A stretch of DNA of 64,000 nt from NCBI GenBank assembly GCA_023627715.1, contig JAMAHW010000010.1, positions 434,001 to 498,000 of the forward strand. The letters run 5' to 3'. The notes beneath the pieces were generated by a model. That model did not search any database. It had not been told where the DNA came from and was given only the letters and a program-made list of their open reading frames with translations. Below, one piece after another: positions 35,530 through 45,479 of the stretch. Position numbers and translations under genes: made by a program. The stretch comes from Periconia sp. R9002 (Eukaryota > Ascomycota > Dothideomycetes > Pleosporales > Periconiaceae). Position 1 is the first letter of the stretch, and each line of letters starts with the position of its first letter.

Positions 35530-35797
35530 AAACGGCTACCACATCCGAGGAAGGTAGTAGGCGCGCAAATTACCCAATCCCGACATGGGGAGGTAGTGAC
35601 AATAAATACTGATACAGGGCTCTTTAGGGTCTCGTAATTGGAATGAGTACAATTTAAACCTCTTAACGAGGAACAATAGGAGGGCAAGTCTGGTGCCAGC
35701 AGCCGCGGTATTTCCAGATCTAATAACGTATATTAAAGTTGTTGCACTTAAGAAGCTCGTAGTTGAACCTTTGGCCTGGCTGGCGGGTCCGCCTCAC
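35530..35797 (+). pseudogene. Ectopic 18S (SSU) rRNA gene fragment
   Basis: About 268 bp match the universally conserved part of eukaryotic 18S rRNA in sense orientation: AAACGGCTACCACATCC, GCGCGCAAATTACCCAATCC, GACAATAAATACTGATACAG, GGTGCCAGCAGCCGCGGTA, TATATTAAAGTTGTTGCA and AAGCTCGTAGTTGAACC, up to GGTCCGCCTCAC. Around ten positions differ from the near-invariant sequence, including changes in the 530-loop neighbourhood, so it is a decayed copy rather than part of a functional repeat. Both ends are abrupt and no other rDNA is nearby. Confidence 0.93.
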
Positions 35798-36446
35798 GTA
35801 GATGAAGGTACAGCGCTCTGTCTGTCGCATAATCGTTTCGGGGAGCCATCAAGAAAGCGGGCCTGGTCGACATCGACATCTCTCTCTGCATCAAATGTCT
35901 GGTCGTGCTCGGACGAGTCGTCGTAGTGAGCTGTGCAGATTGACGGGGCATGCTTTCCATTAAGAGGATTCACGGATGCGTGGGGCATCATATGGCCTTG
36001 TACCTCAAACACTACGGAATAGTGAATGGGCACCAGGGGTGGGTAGAAACGAGGGGCAGGAGACAACAGGTGCCTGAAGCAGCAGCAAGCAGGCTTCGCT
36101 GTCAGCTTCAATACCACGGGCTTCGTGATTGTACGGGCCACAGAAAACGAGAGATTTTCATTCCTGAGCGATGAACGGAAAACGGTGGATATGACAGAAT
36201 CTGCGAAGCATCGGATCGTCTGATGTATGACTGTAGTCAAATGTTAGGTGGATCTTACCTATCACGTCCACCGCTCCTTCCTTGTTCTTCACCGCAACTC
36301 GCAGTCTCTATCGCAGGATTGCATCTCATTAAAAACCCGGAGATGGACGGCGGCGATAAAACAACGACAGATGAGCAGAGCCATCGAGATTTAAGTTCGC
36401 CAGGGGCGAAGGGAGGGGACTAGACAAGATGGGGGGAAGGTTGCGT
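35798..36446. other. Unassigned part of the mosaic
   Basis: A minus-strand open frame (35794-36240) ends at the rDNA junction and contains a polar run (AHYDDSSEHDQTFDAERDVD). No family recognised and no confident start, so it is not called as a gene. Confidence 0.35.
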
Positions 36447-36461
36447 GGGGGGGGGGGGGGG
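36447..36461 (+). repeat. Homopolymeric G run
   Basis: Fifteen consecutive G, preceded by a further G6 tract at 36431. Prone to slippage and to assembly error. Confidence 0.9.
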
Positions 36462-36504
36462 AGGGGTTCATTCTTCCAATAGCATGTAGTTGAGAGACTT
36501 GAGT

Positions 36505-36559
36505 CTTGGAACTCCTTAAGTGGTATATGCATACAGTTCGAGGGAAACAGAAGGCTATA
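36505..36559 (+). repeat. 55-bp dispersed repeat, copy 2
   Basis: Matches the reverse complement of 12309-12363 at about 53 of 55 positions. It sits directly before the kinase C-lobe piece and may mark the recombination junction. Confidence 0.75.
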
Positions 36560-36567
36560 GGTAGGCC

Positions 36568-37067
36568 TCCCAGCGCGAGTCGGGACTTTTGAATGGCAGC
36601 CACTAGAGAACCCTTACATCAATACCAAAGCCGCCGACATTTGGTCTCTGGATGCCGTGGTCTACTACTTGGCCACGGGAACAGGTCTGATTCAGAATCC
36701 TGAAGACTATAGGAACTGCCGATTCAGAGAGCTAGGCAGACACCCAAAGTCTGCATCACGATATACCAGCCCCGACCGACACTACGCAGCAAAGACACCA
36801 CGTCGCATTTTCCCCACCAATCTTTCGGCGTTGCAACAGCTATTGCAAAGAGTTCTTCCTACCAGGGGCAATGGAGTAACGCGCCACATCTACCGATACA
36901 GCGATATGCTCAATCGATGGACACAAGCCTGCCTCCAGAAGTCACCCGCCGATCGAGTCACATCCCGTTTATTGGTAACTGATATGCAAATGGAGGCGAG
37001 AGAAATCCTCAGAGGGACAGGAGACCCGACAGTTTTAACGGATATCGACTTCGGCTCGGGTGACTGA
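36568..37067 (+). pseudogene. Protein kinase C-lobe fragment (3' piece of a split kinase)
   Basis: The frame following a stop at the repeat boundary reads VGLPARVGTFEWQPLENPYI and NTKAADIWSLDAVVYYLATG, that is the activation-segment end, an altered APE motif (PLE in place of APE) and the subdomain IX DIWS word. It continues through an alpha-G/H region with SARYTSPDRHYAAKTPRR-like basic sequence to a natural stop (TDIDFGSGD). HRD and DFG are absent. It is on the same strand as the N-lobe piece at 34421-34739, so both could be halves of one gene. Some gene finders will start at an internal Met (36657). Inactive as a kinase. Confidence 0.6.
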
Positions 37068-37124
37068 ACCGCCACTCCGCGTGGACATCCTTTTCTGTGT
37101 CTTAGCTCCACCAGGAGGGGAGGT

Positions 37125-37898
37125 TCAATCTGTTTTTCCTTTCCAAATCCTCAAGATCTGCAGTTTCTCCCACCCAGCTTGTTTCCCACTGGATCCAACT
37201 GTTTCCGCCTCCCAACCTGCTCCCCATCCCCTTATTTGTTTTTTCACAAGCTCCGGTTTGTTTTGCGCGCAGAGGAGAATATACGCAACACCCCGCCCTA
37301 TGTCCAGAATCCCAGGAATTTGTTCCAGCATTCGGTTTGTGACAACCATTCCATCCTCCCCTCCGGCATACGATAGCTCCAGTAAGTACGAGTCTTGTTC
37401 GAAAGAAGTCGCATTGTGTCCGGTTGGTAGCGCATTATAACGATCATGGCGGGAAAAGTCCGGTAGCTCGGCAGGTACGTAAGGTGGGTTGAAGATGAAG
37501 ACATCAACAGAGTGCGGTCGTATTGGGGATGCGAGGTCGCCATTTATTACATCGAGAAATACTGACGCTGGTTGCTCGTTGCCAGCTAAGGCGGTACGAA
37601 TGGTTTGGGATGCTGCTTGACAGGCGAAGCTGTTTATGTCAGTTCCCAGGGTAATTACATCCCGTCGACCAAAAATGCTGCTCGCATTGGCGGCAGTGAA
37701 AGCTAGCACAACTCCCGAGCCCACGCCCACTTCAAGCACGAGCGGCGGGGCACATGAAGATTCAGCATTGAACCGATGTTTCAGAAATTCGCTCTCTGAG
37801 GCTGAAGAAAGAGTGTCCAGCAACAAGAAAGAATCTTCCGCCGGTTCGTATACCCGATCAAAGCAGACGTGGGAAGTCGAAGGAGTAGGTAGCATCAT
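37125..37898 (-). CDS. MTQ2: eRF1 methyltransferase catalytic subunit Mtq2 / HemK2-like
   Basis: A 257-residue single-exon SAM-dependent methyltransferase. In yeast Mtq2, with Trm112, methylates the Gln of the GGQ motif in release factor eRF1. The N-terminus VYEPAEDSFLLLDTL is typical of the HemK2/N6AMT1 group; the SAM site is LVLEVGVGSGVVLAF and GTDINSFAC; the catalytic motif is FNPPYVP. The C-terminal part (GMVVTNRMLEQIPGIL, then GRGVAYILLCAQNKPE) fits the family. Divergent from ACN9 with only 200 bp between the start codons. Confidence 0.92.
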   Translation of the reverse strand: MMLPTPSTSHVCFDRVYEPAEDSFLLLDTLSSASESEFLKHRFNAESSCAPPLVLEVGVGSGVVLAFTAANASSIFGRRDVITLGTDINSFACQAASQTIRTALAGNEQPASVFLDVINGDLASPIRPHSVDVFIFNPPYVPAELPDFSRHDRYNALPTGHNATSFEQDSYLLELSYAGGEDGMVVTNRMLEQIPGILDIGRGVAYILLCAQNKPELVKKQIRGWGAGWEAETVGSSGKQAGWEKLQILRIWKGKTD

Positions 37899-38098
37899 TG
37901 AAGTGTCGCAGCGGAGGATTCGGAGGTGGTGAAGTGCGGTCGCGTACGCCCAATGGGGGACTAGGTTGGCTTAGCTAATCTAGCCGAGGCCATGGTCGTC
38001 ATTCATTGCCGCCAAAAGCTTCACACAATACCTTGTACACTTCATCGACAGTCCATTGAATAGAATTCTGTTCGTCATTTCGTATATCTTGCTTCATC
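37899..38098. promoter_or_regulatory. 200-bp bidirectional promoter between MTQ2 and ACN9
   Basis: A short gap between two divergent housekeeping genes; a shared promoter is the likely arrangement. No specific site is evident. Confidence 0.5.
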
Positions 38099-38659
38099 AT
38101 GAAAGCTTTCGGTCGTCTGCTGGCAGTGGCCACGGATGCCGGCGCCTCCAAACCATTCCGACCTATGCCTATGGCTTTACTACCACCCATACCCCTTTAT
38201 CGACGTATACTTCGCGCCCAGCGGAAGCTAGAACGTGAGGAAAGGACACTGGGGGACATGTATGTCAAAGCTGAATGGAAAGCTCACAAAGACATCGATA
38301 ACCCGGTGCACATTGTAAGACAATTTCGAATGTTCCGCACATAATAGAACGTCACATGATGCGGTATTCAGCTAACATATGTTGAATCATGTAGATTGGT
38401 TTTCTTACCGAATGGCAATATTATGCGCAGACCATTGAAGGTAATTCATGGAAAGATGCCAAAATGGACAAGACAAAGATAGATAAGATGAGCGGTATGT
38501 CAAGATTTGCTACAGCCATTCACGACTTGAAATGTGTTGCTGATATTCAATAAAGACCAACAGATTGGCCAACTATACGAATTGATGCAAGCCATTCGAA
38601 AACAGGATCTTGCAGATGAAGGGGAAGAGACGGATGTGAAACCAGACAGTGACAAGTGA
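38099..38659 (+). CDS. Succinate dehydrogenase assembly factor 3 (Acn9/Sdh7), LYR family
   Basis: A 139-residue mitochondrial matrix protein that helps mature the iron-sulfur subunit of succinate dehydrogenase. Three exons (38099-38314, 38395-38494, 38556-38659). The N-terminal basic lead is followed by LLPPIPLYRRILRAQRKL (the LYR motif), LGDMYVKAEWKAHKDIDNPV, and after the intron IGFLTEWQYYAQTIEG: the Acn9 pattern. The C-terminus is acidic (DEGEETDVKPDSDK). It shares a short promoter with MTQ2. Confidence 0.92.
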
Positions 38660-38995
38660 ATGAGTCGAACGCTCCGCTCGACGTAACTCGCCCGCTCGCA
38701 AGCCCTACTTGACTTACCCATTGGCTCGCTGTCAACTATGTTTTCAACTTCAATGGCCGGGCTATACCTGGCAAACGCGGAGCTGTTGAATATGTGAAGC
38801 TCCTCTCGGCGTTTGTACCACATAACCCACCCGTCTACTACAAATATGTAGCATTTACGCGGAGCAAGCTCACACGCACATCGTCAGGATAGTTACCGTC
38901 ATGTCAAGCCTATATTCGATCGTACTTTAATACCTCTCCTGTTACCTCTTCGTTACCGACGAAATAGTGCCATCGTCTGTGGGCTTGCGATAGAG
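38660..38995. other. Intergenic region
   Basis: About 340 bp, no gene recognised. Confidence 0.4.
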
Positions 38996-39523
38996 ATGTG
39001 TCTCTGCACCCAATACGACTCCCACTGCGGCCATTCATGGGTATCCTTGTCCACACCATGCGGCTACCTTCGCGATTTCCTGAACTGTTTGGAACGCCAA
39101 ATTGTCCAGTTTTGTATCGCACCGCCTGCTACTTGTCCACAATGCTTTGCTGGATTCGCCAACCCGGAAACCATCGAGATGATCCAGGGACCATGGGGTT
39201 GCAATCAATTGATTCGAAGCCATTTGGATGGACCCCACGTTATTCCCGGGCACTGGGGAAACGTCAATCTTTCGCGACAACACTGGGGCAATGGCCAGAT
39301 GACGATAGCGGGGGATTATGGAGCGCAACCACCTCTAATGGGGCCGACCCCGCCGGGTTCGAATGTGATGGCGGGGCCTGGTGGGTTGATGTATGATGGC
39401 TTCGGTCATAGAGGAGATGTTTGTTTTGGGCGTGGCTGGAAAAGTCAACAGGAGAGGGATGTATTCCATTATCGCAAGTACAAGCATAAGGTCAACGATG
39501 GGGCAGGTTGTGTTATCATGTGA
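38996..39523 (+). CDS. Small Cys/Gly-rich protein with C-terminal CaaX prenylation motif
   Basis: A 175-residue single-exon protein. The N-terminal 60 residues hold spaced cysteines and histidines (CLCTQYDSHCGHSW, CGYLRDFLNC, CIAPPATCPQCF), a possible metal site. The middle is Gly/Pro/His-rich (HWGNVNLSRQHWGNGQM, PTPPGSNVMAGPGG). It ends in GAGCVIM: CVIM is a classical CaaX box, the same four residues as at the end of human K-Ras4B. A basic stretch (YRKYKHKVND) precedes it, as in lipidated membrane-anchored proteins. Family not recognised; function unknown. Membrane anchoring is an inference from the motif. Confidence 0.7.
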   Translation: MCLCTQYDSHCGHSWVSLSTPCGYLRDFLNCLERQIVQFCIAPPATCPQCFAGFANPETIEMIQGPWGCNQLIRSHLDGPHVIPGHWGNVNLSRQHWGNGQMTIAGDYGAQPPLMGPTPPGSNVMAGPGGLMYDGFGHRGDVCFGRGWKSQQERDVFHYRKYKHKVNDGAGCVIM

Positions 39524-40294
39524 GTCGGGGTGATAGGAAGGGCGACAGGGGCGGTTATCAGTTCGGTGCTCCTGTTTCTGGCATGAGAGGAGTCACAGCG
39601 TCATTCATATGGAGTTGGATGTTGAATAGTTGTCAAAATAGATTGAATTCCAATTGCGTGTATCAAGCGGTTGGTTATGGTCGGTATCATCAATGATACA
39701 CGGTATGAGAGGTTTCGTGGTTCGTAGCACTGTGGTGAGCATGGTACCCAGGTACATCGGCATGGGCCACCACGACCTTCCTCATCGTCACAACACTATC
39801 TCCAAAGCACTGAGTTGATCATGTAAGTTAAGCAAATTAATATGACAGGATGTAGACGTGACCAAGACGTAGCCAATCCGCATCTAGCGCGTGTGCTCAG
39901 CATGGGGAATGCAGTTTGCTGGGTGGTCAAGCTAGCCAGCCCCGCGAAACGCCAGTCACGTCAAGTACCTTACATAGAGCGAGCCTCCGACCGACCGTCG
40001 TCCTGCTTGACTCACTTCACCCCTTCACCCTCTCCACTACCGTCCGAGCAAACTTCCGCATACGAGCATCAACCAAGCTGCAACGTGGTGTCAAGAACCG
40101 ATCTGTCTATCTGGCCCGTTTGCGCCAGGCACCCGTTTGATTATTATTCGCGGGGCACTGCCTCATACGAGACCCTCACGCTCCCACCTCTGTCTGATCC
40201 CGCACACGAACCACAAAGCACGCAAGCACACCCACTTTTGTTTAAACCCATAGTAACTTCATAAAAAACACGCCGTCCATATCCCTATAACATC
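39524..40294. promoter_or_regulatory. Intergenic region upstream of PKR1
   Basis: About 770 bp. A longer open frame at 39842-40264 is Pro/Ser-rich leader-like sequence and is not called. A pyrimidine-rich 5' leader is expected near 40000-40290. Confidence 0.4.
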
Positions 40295-40996
40295 ATGGCT
40301 GCCGTAGCCGGTTTCCTAGAGAATCTTTTCAACTCCATCTTCACCCCCGGTCCTACGCCCACACTTCTCGTGGCGACGAACGCTAGCTTCGCAGCGCTGC
40401 AGTTCCTCTTCTTCGTCCTCCTCATCGCTACCTACAGCATTCACTTTGTGATACTTTCGGTGCTCTGTGGGGGTCTCTGGTGGGCCATCAATTGGTTCGC
40501 CGCCGAGATAAGGGAGCTCCAGGCCAAAGACGAGGAAGCCAAACGGGCCAAAGAGGCGAAGAGGGACAAAGATGGGGTGAGGGATGAGGATGGTATGGAT
40601 AGTGGAGATGATACCGAAGTGGATACCGAGGTGGACCAGAAGAAGGCAAAGGCAAAGGGGAAAGGCACGCAAACACAGACTCAAGGTCTCAGTAAGAAGC
40701 CGAGCCTCAAGTCCAATACGAAAACTCCGCGCGCCACAAGGCCAGAGACCCAGAGTACCGTTTTCGTGGAAAAACCAAGTGAGGCGGAATATCCGGGCGC
40801 GGGCAGAGGCAGAGAGGCGACACCTATTCCATCGAGCTCCAAGCCCGCGGGCGTGAGTACGACGGGAGCAAGCACAAGGTTAGAGCCATTGGTGGATGAT
40901 GCGCTTAAGAAGCGGAAGAGTTTGGGGGAGAGCACGGGCGAGTTGAGTACCGACAGTGAGTGGGAGAAGCTGTCGCAGGACTCTGGCGATAGATAA
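40295..40996 (+). CDS. PKR1: V-ATPase assembly factor Pkr1
   Basis: A 233-residue single-exon ER membrane protein. The N-terminal about 75 residues are the Pkr1 domain: FLENLFNSIFTPGPTPTLLV, a hydrophobic hairpin (LQFLFFVLLIATYSIHFVIL) and GLWWAINWFAAEI. Yeast Pkr1 acts in the ER in assembly of the Vo sector of the V-ATPase. The tail is long, charged and low-complexity (EEAKRAKEAKRDKDG, KAKAKGKGTQTQTQG), as in other filamentous fungi. Start supported by an in-frame ATG followed directly by the domain. Confidence 0.92.
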   Translation: MAAVAGFLENLFNSIFTPGPTPTLLVATNASFAALQFLFFVLLIATYSIHFVILSVLCGGLWWAINWFAAEIRELQAKDEEAKRAKEAKRDKDGVRDEDGMDSGDDTEVDTEVDQKKAKAKGKGTQTQTQGLSKKPSLKSNTKTPRATRPETQSTVFVEKPSEAEYPGAGRGREATPIPSSSKPAGVSTTGASTRLEPLVDDALKKRKSLGESTGELSTDSEWEKLSQDSGDR

Positions 40997-41596
40997 CGGA
41001 CGGGCGCAAGATGAGTAGAGAAGATGCGCATATGTATACCCCCTTGGTGTTCTTATAGGTGATTTTTGGGCTCTTCGCAGAGCCATTGCTACCATTTTGT
41101 TGGGTCAATATCATGGAATTTTCACATGGTGCATTCTCGTGAATGATGAATCCCTTGACTACCTAAGTACATATCTTGTATCAGAATGACGATAAAGTTA
41201 ACCCGCCAATCTGCCTGAAGGGTGGCCAACTTTGAACTTTGGTCACGCCTATACATATGCACACATGGCACATTGATGCCCAAGACCCATGGATTGATAT
41301 CAATGTATCAACCTGAGTAAGTGACATGGATTCAAAGCTTGTCCGTGCGCCGCCGGAGAGCCCCGCGGGCGGTGCCTGCCCCTCCCCTCTCTCCGGCAGG
41401 CAGCATGCGAAGCAGTCAACCTTCACACGCACACGCGTCCGTCAAGACGCTATTTTGTATTCTAATTGACTTTCCACGCCAATGAAACCACCACATCGCA
41501 TTCCTTGTCGGTGAAGGCTATTGTTTCCTCCCCAAGCAATAGTCGTCACAACCCATCCTCTTCCCGACCTCGTCACCCCACCATCCTCACCTCAGA
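40997..41596. promoter_or_regulatory. Intergenic region upstream of the AMSH-like gene
   Basis: About 600 bp, no gene recognised. Confidence 0.4.
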
Positions 41597-43402
41597 ATGG
41601 CCACCATGAACGTACCTGAGAGCGTGCAGCAGCTCACAGATCAAGCCTCCAACTACGAGTACAATGCTTTTATTCCACTGAAAAGCTGGCTGCGCACAGC
41701 GAGTAATATGCAAAGAGAAGTCCGGCTCCCTCTTCACCACTAAATACCTCCCATATCAAGGCTCTTGCTTGCTTGTCATGTGCTTACCGACCACATTCAC
41801 CTACAGGCCCAAGTCTACGAGGCAGAAGGCAACGACGCGCAAACATACGTAATCCTATACCGCCATGCGAACCTCATTCTCGAACATCTCCAGAACCACC
41901 CCCAGAAGAACTTGCCAGAAAACCGTAGAGCGCTTCAGGCAGCAACCGCAACATTGCCCGCGGACTTGCAGAAGCTCGAAGAGATTAGACCAAGGATAAA
42001 AAGGAGGCACGAAGAATGGGTCAAGCGAAGGAAAGCTCAAGCTCAAGCGCTAGAGTCGCTGGAAGGGACAGCACCCCAAGAGCTAGACGGCACGTCGCTC
42101 AATGACAGGGGCAGATGGAGCTATGATAGAATGACATTGAATGCTGAAGGAAACCAGTCATTAGCGGCAAGACTAGCGCAAAGAGAGGTTCAGCGAAGAG
42201 ATGCAGCACGAAGAAGTGTGCGTCAAGCTGGCGTATCGGAAGAAGAGGAGCATGTGAGGCGGACTGGTGGCATGTGGGGAGATTGGGAGACAGACTTGAA
42301 AAGACAGAGCCGCGATGAAGACGACGACCTCTCGAGGCAGCTTCAGGAGTTTGAGCAAATACAGCATAACAACTATCGGACGTCACAGCACAGTTCGATG
42401 TCACTGTCCTTCCAACCACCCCCCTCATACAACTATCCATCTGTTCCCAGCAATGCCACGCACGAACAGTGGTTACCATCAGACATACGGCTCCCGCCTG
42501 CAGGTTCTGTTCCAGCTCGCCCGCCCAAGGAATCTCTCCGAAGAGACTCTACTCCTCGCCCACCCGCATTACCGCCGAAACCGCCTATGCCACCACCACC
42601 CACATCCTACGAACGCCCTCCTCCGCCACCAGTTCCAGGCAAATATGTTGAACCTTTCCCTTCTGCTCCACCCGTACCCAAGAAGATTCCCTCTCCGCGT
42701 CCCACGTCCGAGGGTCCCGATCTCGACGAATTCACCTTCAAACCCTCTGCGTACCTTGAAAACGGCGACCCTTTACGTTCGATATTCCTCCCCTCACAAC
42801 TCCGTTCGCTCTTCCTGCAAGCCGCGTCCAGTAACACTCGCCTCAACCTCGAAACTTGCGGTATGCTTTGTGGTATACTGAAGAATAATGCGTTGTTCAT
42901 CACACGGCTGGTGATCCCTTCACAGACTAGCACCTCGGACACGTGCGAGATGACGAATGAGAGCGAACTGTTTGACTATTGCGATAGCGAGGAATTGATG
43001 GTACTGGGCTGGATTCACACGCATCCGACACAGACTTGCTTTATGAGCAGTCGAGACTTGCATACACATGTTGGATATCAGGTTATGATGAAGGAAAGCA
43101 TCGCGATCGTTTGTGCTCCGAGTAAGGAGCCAAGGTATGCTCTTCTCCACTTCTCCCCTTTCTTATAATTCCAGCAGCCCTCGAATGAAATAGAAGACGA
43201 AAAGGCTAACATAAACACAAGCTGGGGCTGCTTCCGTCTGACCGACCCTCCGGGCAAGCAAGCTATTCTCTCTTGCACGCAACCGGGCATTTTTCATCCA
43301 CACAACGTCGACAACATCTATACTGAGGCATTAAAACCGGGGCATGTCGTAGAGTTGCGCAACGCCCCACTCGAAATGGTGGACATGCGGCATCGAAAGT
43401 AA
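41597..43402 (+). CDS. AMSH/Sst2-type K63-specific JAMM deubiquitinase
   Basis: A 543-residue zinc metalloprotease that trims Lys63-linked ubiquitin from endosomal cargo, with the ESCRT machinery. Three exons (41597-41719, 41807-43134, 43222-43402); the first donor (GTCCGG) is weak. An N-terminal helical (MIT/USP8-dimer-like) domain carries FIPLKSWLRTASNM and YEAEGNDAQTYVILYRHANL. A Pro-rich linker (APPVPKKI and PPLP words) could bind SH3 domains. The JPD/JAMM domain runs from about residue 400: LNLETCGMLCGIL, then LGWIHTHPTQTCFMSSRD, the H-x-H-x10-D zinc site. Two AMSH-specific inserts and SWGCFRLTDPPG follow. Confidence 0.93.
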
Positions 43403-43740
43403 TCCACGTTAGAAAATCAGGAGAAAAGCACCAAAAAAGACATCATGATATTAGTGCTCAAATAGTATGATGAGATCATACGAACGATCTGTATATACTA
43501 AGCGAAACATAAGTCTTTTGGTAGAGTTGCCCTACAGATTAGGAGGTATAAAGGTTGGATATGGTTACCTTTTATCGTGTGACATTTCACAAAAGGGAAC
43601 AGAAGCGAACTGTGCTTCTGATTAAGATGCAATAATCACATTGAATGAAGTGGAGTTGGATGTTACGATGGAAGGGGAAGGAAGGATTGAGGGGAGAGTA
43701 ATGAACATTATACCCAACTAGCTAGATACCTAGGTAGATA
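43403..43740. other. 3' flank of the AMSH-like gene
   Basis: About 340 bp, no gene recognised. Confidence 0.4.
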
Positions 43741-43898
43741 TTTGATACCTAGAAATAATGATGGATGTCTTAGGTGAAATTACAACGATTTAGGCGGGCC
43801 ACCTGTATTACTTCGGCGATGTTTAAAGTAATACGGGTGGTCCGCCTAAATCGTTATACTTTCAGATAAGACATCCACCATTGTTTCTTGGTATCAAA
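43741..43898. mobile_element. Foldback MITE-like element, family B
   Basis: A 158-bp near-palindrome. Starting TTTGATACCTAGAAA, the left arm continues through GATGGATGTCTTAGG and CGATTTAGGCGGGCCACC to GTATTACTT; after a 12-14 bp loop the complementary arm returns (AAAGTAATACGGGTGGTC, TCCGCCTAAATCG) to CTTGGTATCAAA. The two arms pair over most of their length with few mismatches. It has no coding capacity and sits between convergent genes. Confidence 0.8.
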
Positions 43899-44382
43899 GG
43901 AAGCCTGTATTAGACAATTATTTGAATGAATAATGAGAGATAAGAACATTGCCGAATACTGCCAGTTGTAACTCTCTTCCTACGACTACACATACTTCAC
44001 TGATAAACCATTCAATCGAATGAAGCATCTGACCGGTACATGCAGAGGCACATCTCATGTGATCCAAGATCCCTAACTGGGTATACCTGTCGGACAAGAG
44101 GACCTTGAGTGAATATTCACGAGGTTTCGCTGGGTGAGTAAAACTACAAGAGCGAGGGTGTGTGTGTCGTCGGTTGGTTATGGGCGCATTATGTATGCTC
44201 TCCCTCTCCCCGGGTTCAACATGTTGGAAACATATAAACTGCGTGTTTCAATAAAACCTCATTAGATATCCACAAAGGAGAGAGGCAGCATGAAGAAAGG
44301 GAATTATTGTAAAAGAGTATAAACATCATGAAAGAGGGAATAGAAGCAGGATATGATAAAAGAGGAGATGGTAGCCGAAATT
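43899..44382. other. Intergenic region between convergent genes
   Basis: About 480 bp, no gene recognised. Confidence 0.4.
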
Positions 44383-44995
44383 CTACAGATCCTCCATTTT
44401 GTAGACTTCATACGCGGGTTCTTCGTATGGATGTGCTCTGTTGATTCGTGGAACGATAGTTCGTTGTCAGTCGGTGTTGAAAGTTTCCTTTTGGGATGGG
44501 CGGGATGGTGGGGAGAGGTAAGTAGACCAAGAGATCGAGAAGGAAGAAAATGAAGGGACTCACTTCTTCAAAGCCTCGACGGCTTTCACCGCGACTTCCC
44601 TCCCCACGCAAATCGCTTCGACCCTGCATTCTTCGACTTCTTCCAGTTCTCCGATCTTGCCAATCTAGAGACACACAAGTGCGCAAGCGCGCGGACAACT
44701 TAGCTTCATATTCACATTAATCCCATTACTACTTTTTTTTTTCTAATCCCTTCACACATGAAAACGACTATCCCAGCCGTTTAACAAGGAGGAAGAAGAG
44801 AAAATAACATACATGCGGATCCGCGCCATCCCCCGGACGGAACTGTCCCACACCCCGCGAGGTAAAGGCGCACTCGGTGTACCCCTTTGGACCGGGGAAT
44901 CTGCCCGCGCCCGCGGTGAAGATTGCGGTTTTGCACGCGGACACGGCGTTGAGGGGGGCGAAGAAGATGAGTTTGTAGCGTGTGGGGATGGACAT
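44383..44995 (-). CDS. Short NIF3/YqfO-like protein
   Basis: A 112-residue protein in three exons (44813-44995, 44564-44664, 44383-44437). It reads MSIPTRYKLIFFAPLNAVSA, GAGRFPGPKGYTECAFTSRG, VGQFRPGDGADPH, then IGELEEVEECRVEAICVG and, after intron 2, AHPYEEPAYEVYKMEDL. The PYEEPAYE end and TxxGxGQFRP word belong to the NIF3/YqfO inserted domain, here standing alone without the flanking dinuclear metal-binding halves. Homologues of this length are found across fungi; a function is not established by the sequence. Introns of 148 and 126 nt are long for this window. Confidence 0.87.
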
Positions 44996-45479
44996 TGTTG
45001 TTTCTTTTCTTTCGACTTATGACACTTTTTTTCCTTGGTGCGAATAGATAAAGAAAGGAAAGGAGGTCGTTTGTGGAGAATCGATCGAAGAGTGTAGATG
45101 ATGTTGAGGTGAGGTGGAGGCGGAGGTAGAAGTAGAAGTGGAGATGTTCGGTTGCACTTACCGTTTGGGTTTGGATTGTGTAACATGAGCTTGATTCGAC
45201 ATTCTTCCTTCTCAGGCTACCCAGAAAGTCACATACATATGTATGGTTAATTAATCGGTGAAATATGGGAGTAAATTTACATTGGTAGTTATGGAGAAGG
45301 TCTTCTGCGAGCTTAGAGGAGAAAGTCATTAATGATTACAGCTGGTCGAGAGAGTGCATCCAGTACATTCGATCGATATTGAAATGCCCTTCGATAGACT
45401 TTGACCGAAAAAAATACAGGAACCCCCCTTCTCCTTAGAATGTTTCATCTGGGAAAACACACAAAAGGAAATCTCACGC
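44996..45479. promoter_or_regulatory. Upstream region of the NIF3-like gene
   Basis: About 480 bp. A long minus-strand frame (45329-44781) overlaps the first exon in another frame and is not called. No other gene recognised. Confidence 0.4.

Noticed and set aside
44781..45330. 182-codon minus-strand frame over the NIF3-like first exon
   Set aside because: Out of frame with the NIF3 domain, whose spliced form matches the family.
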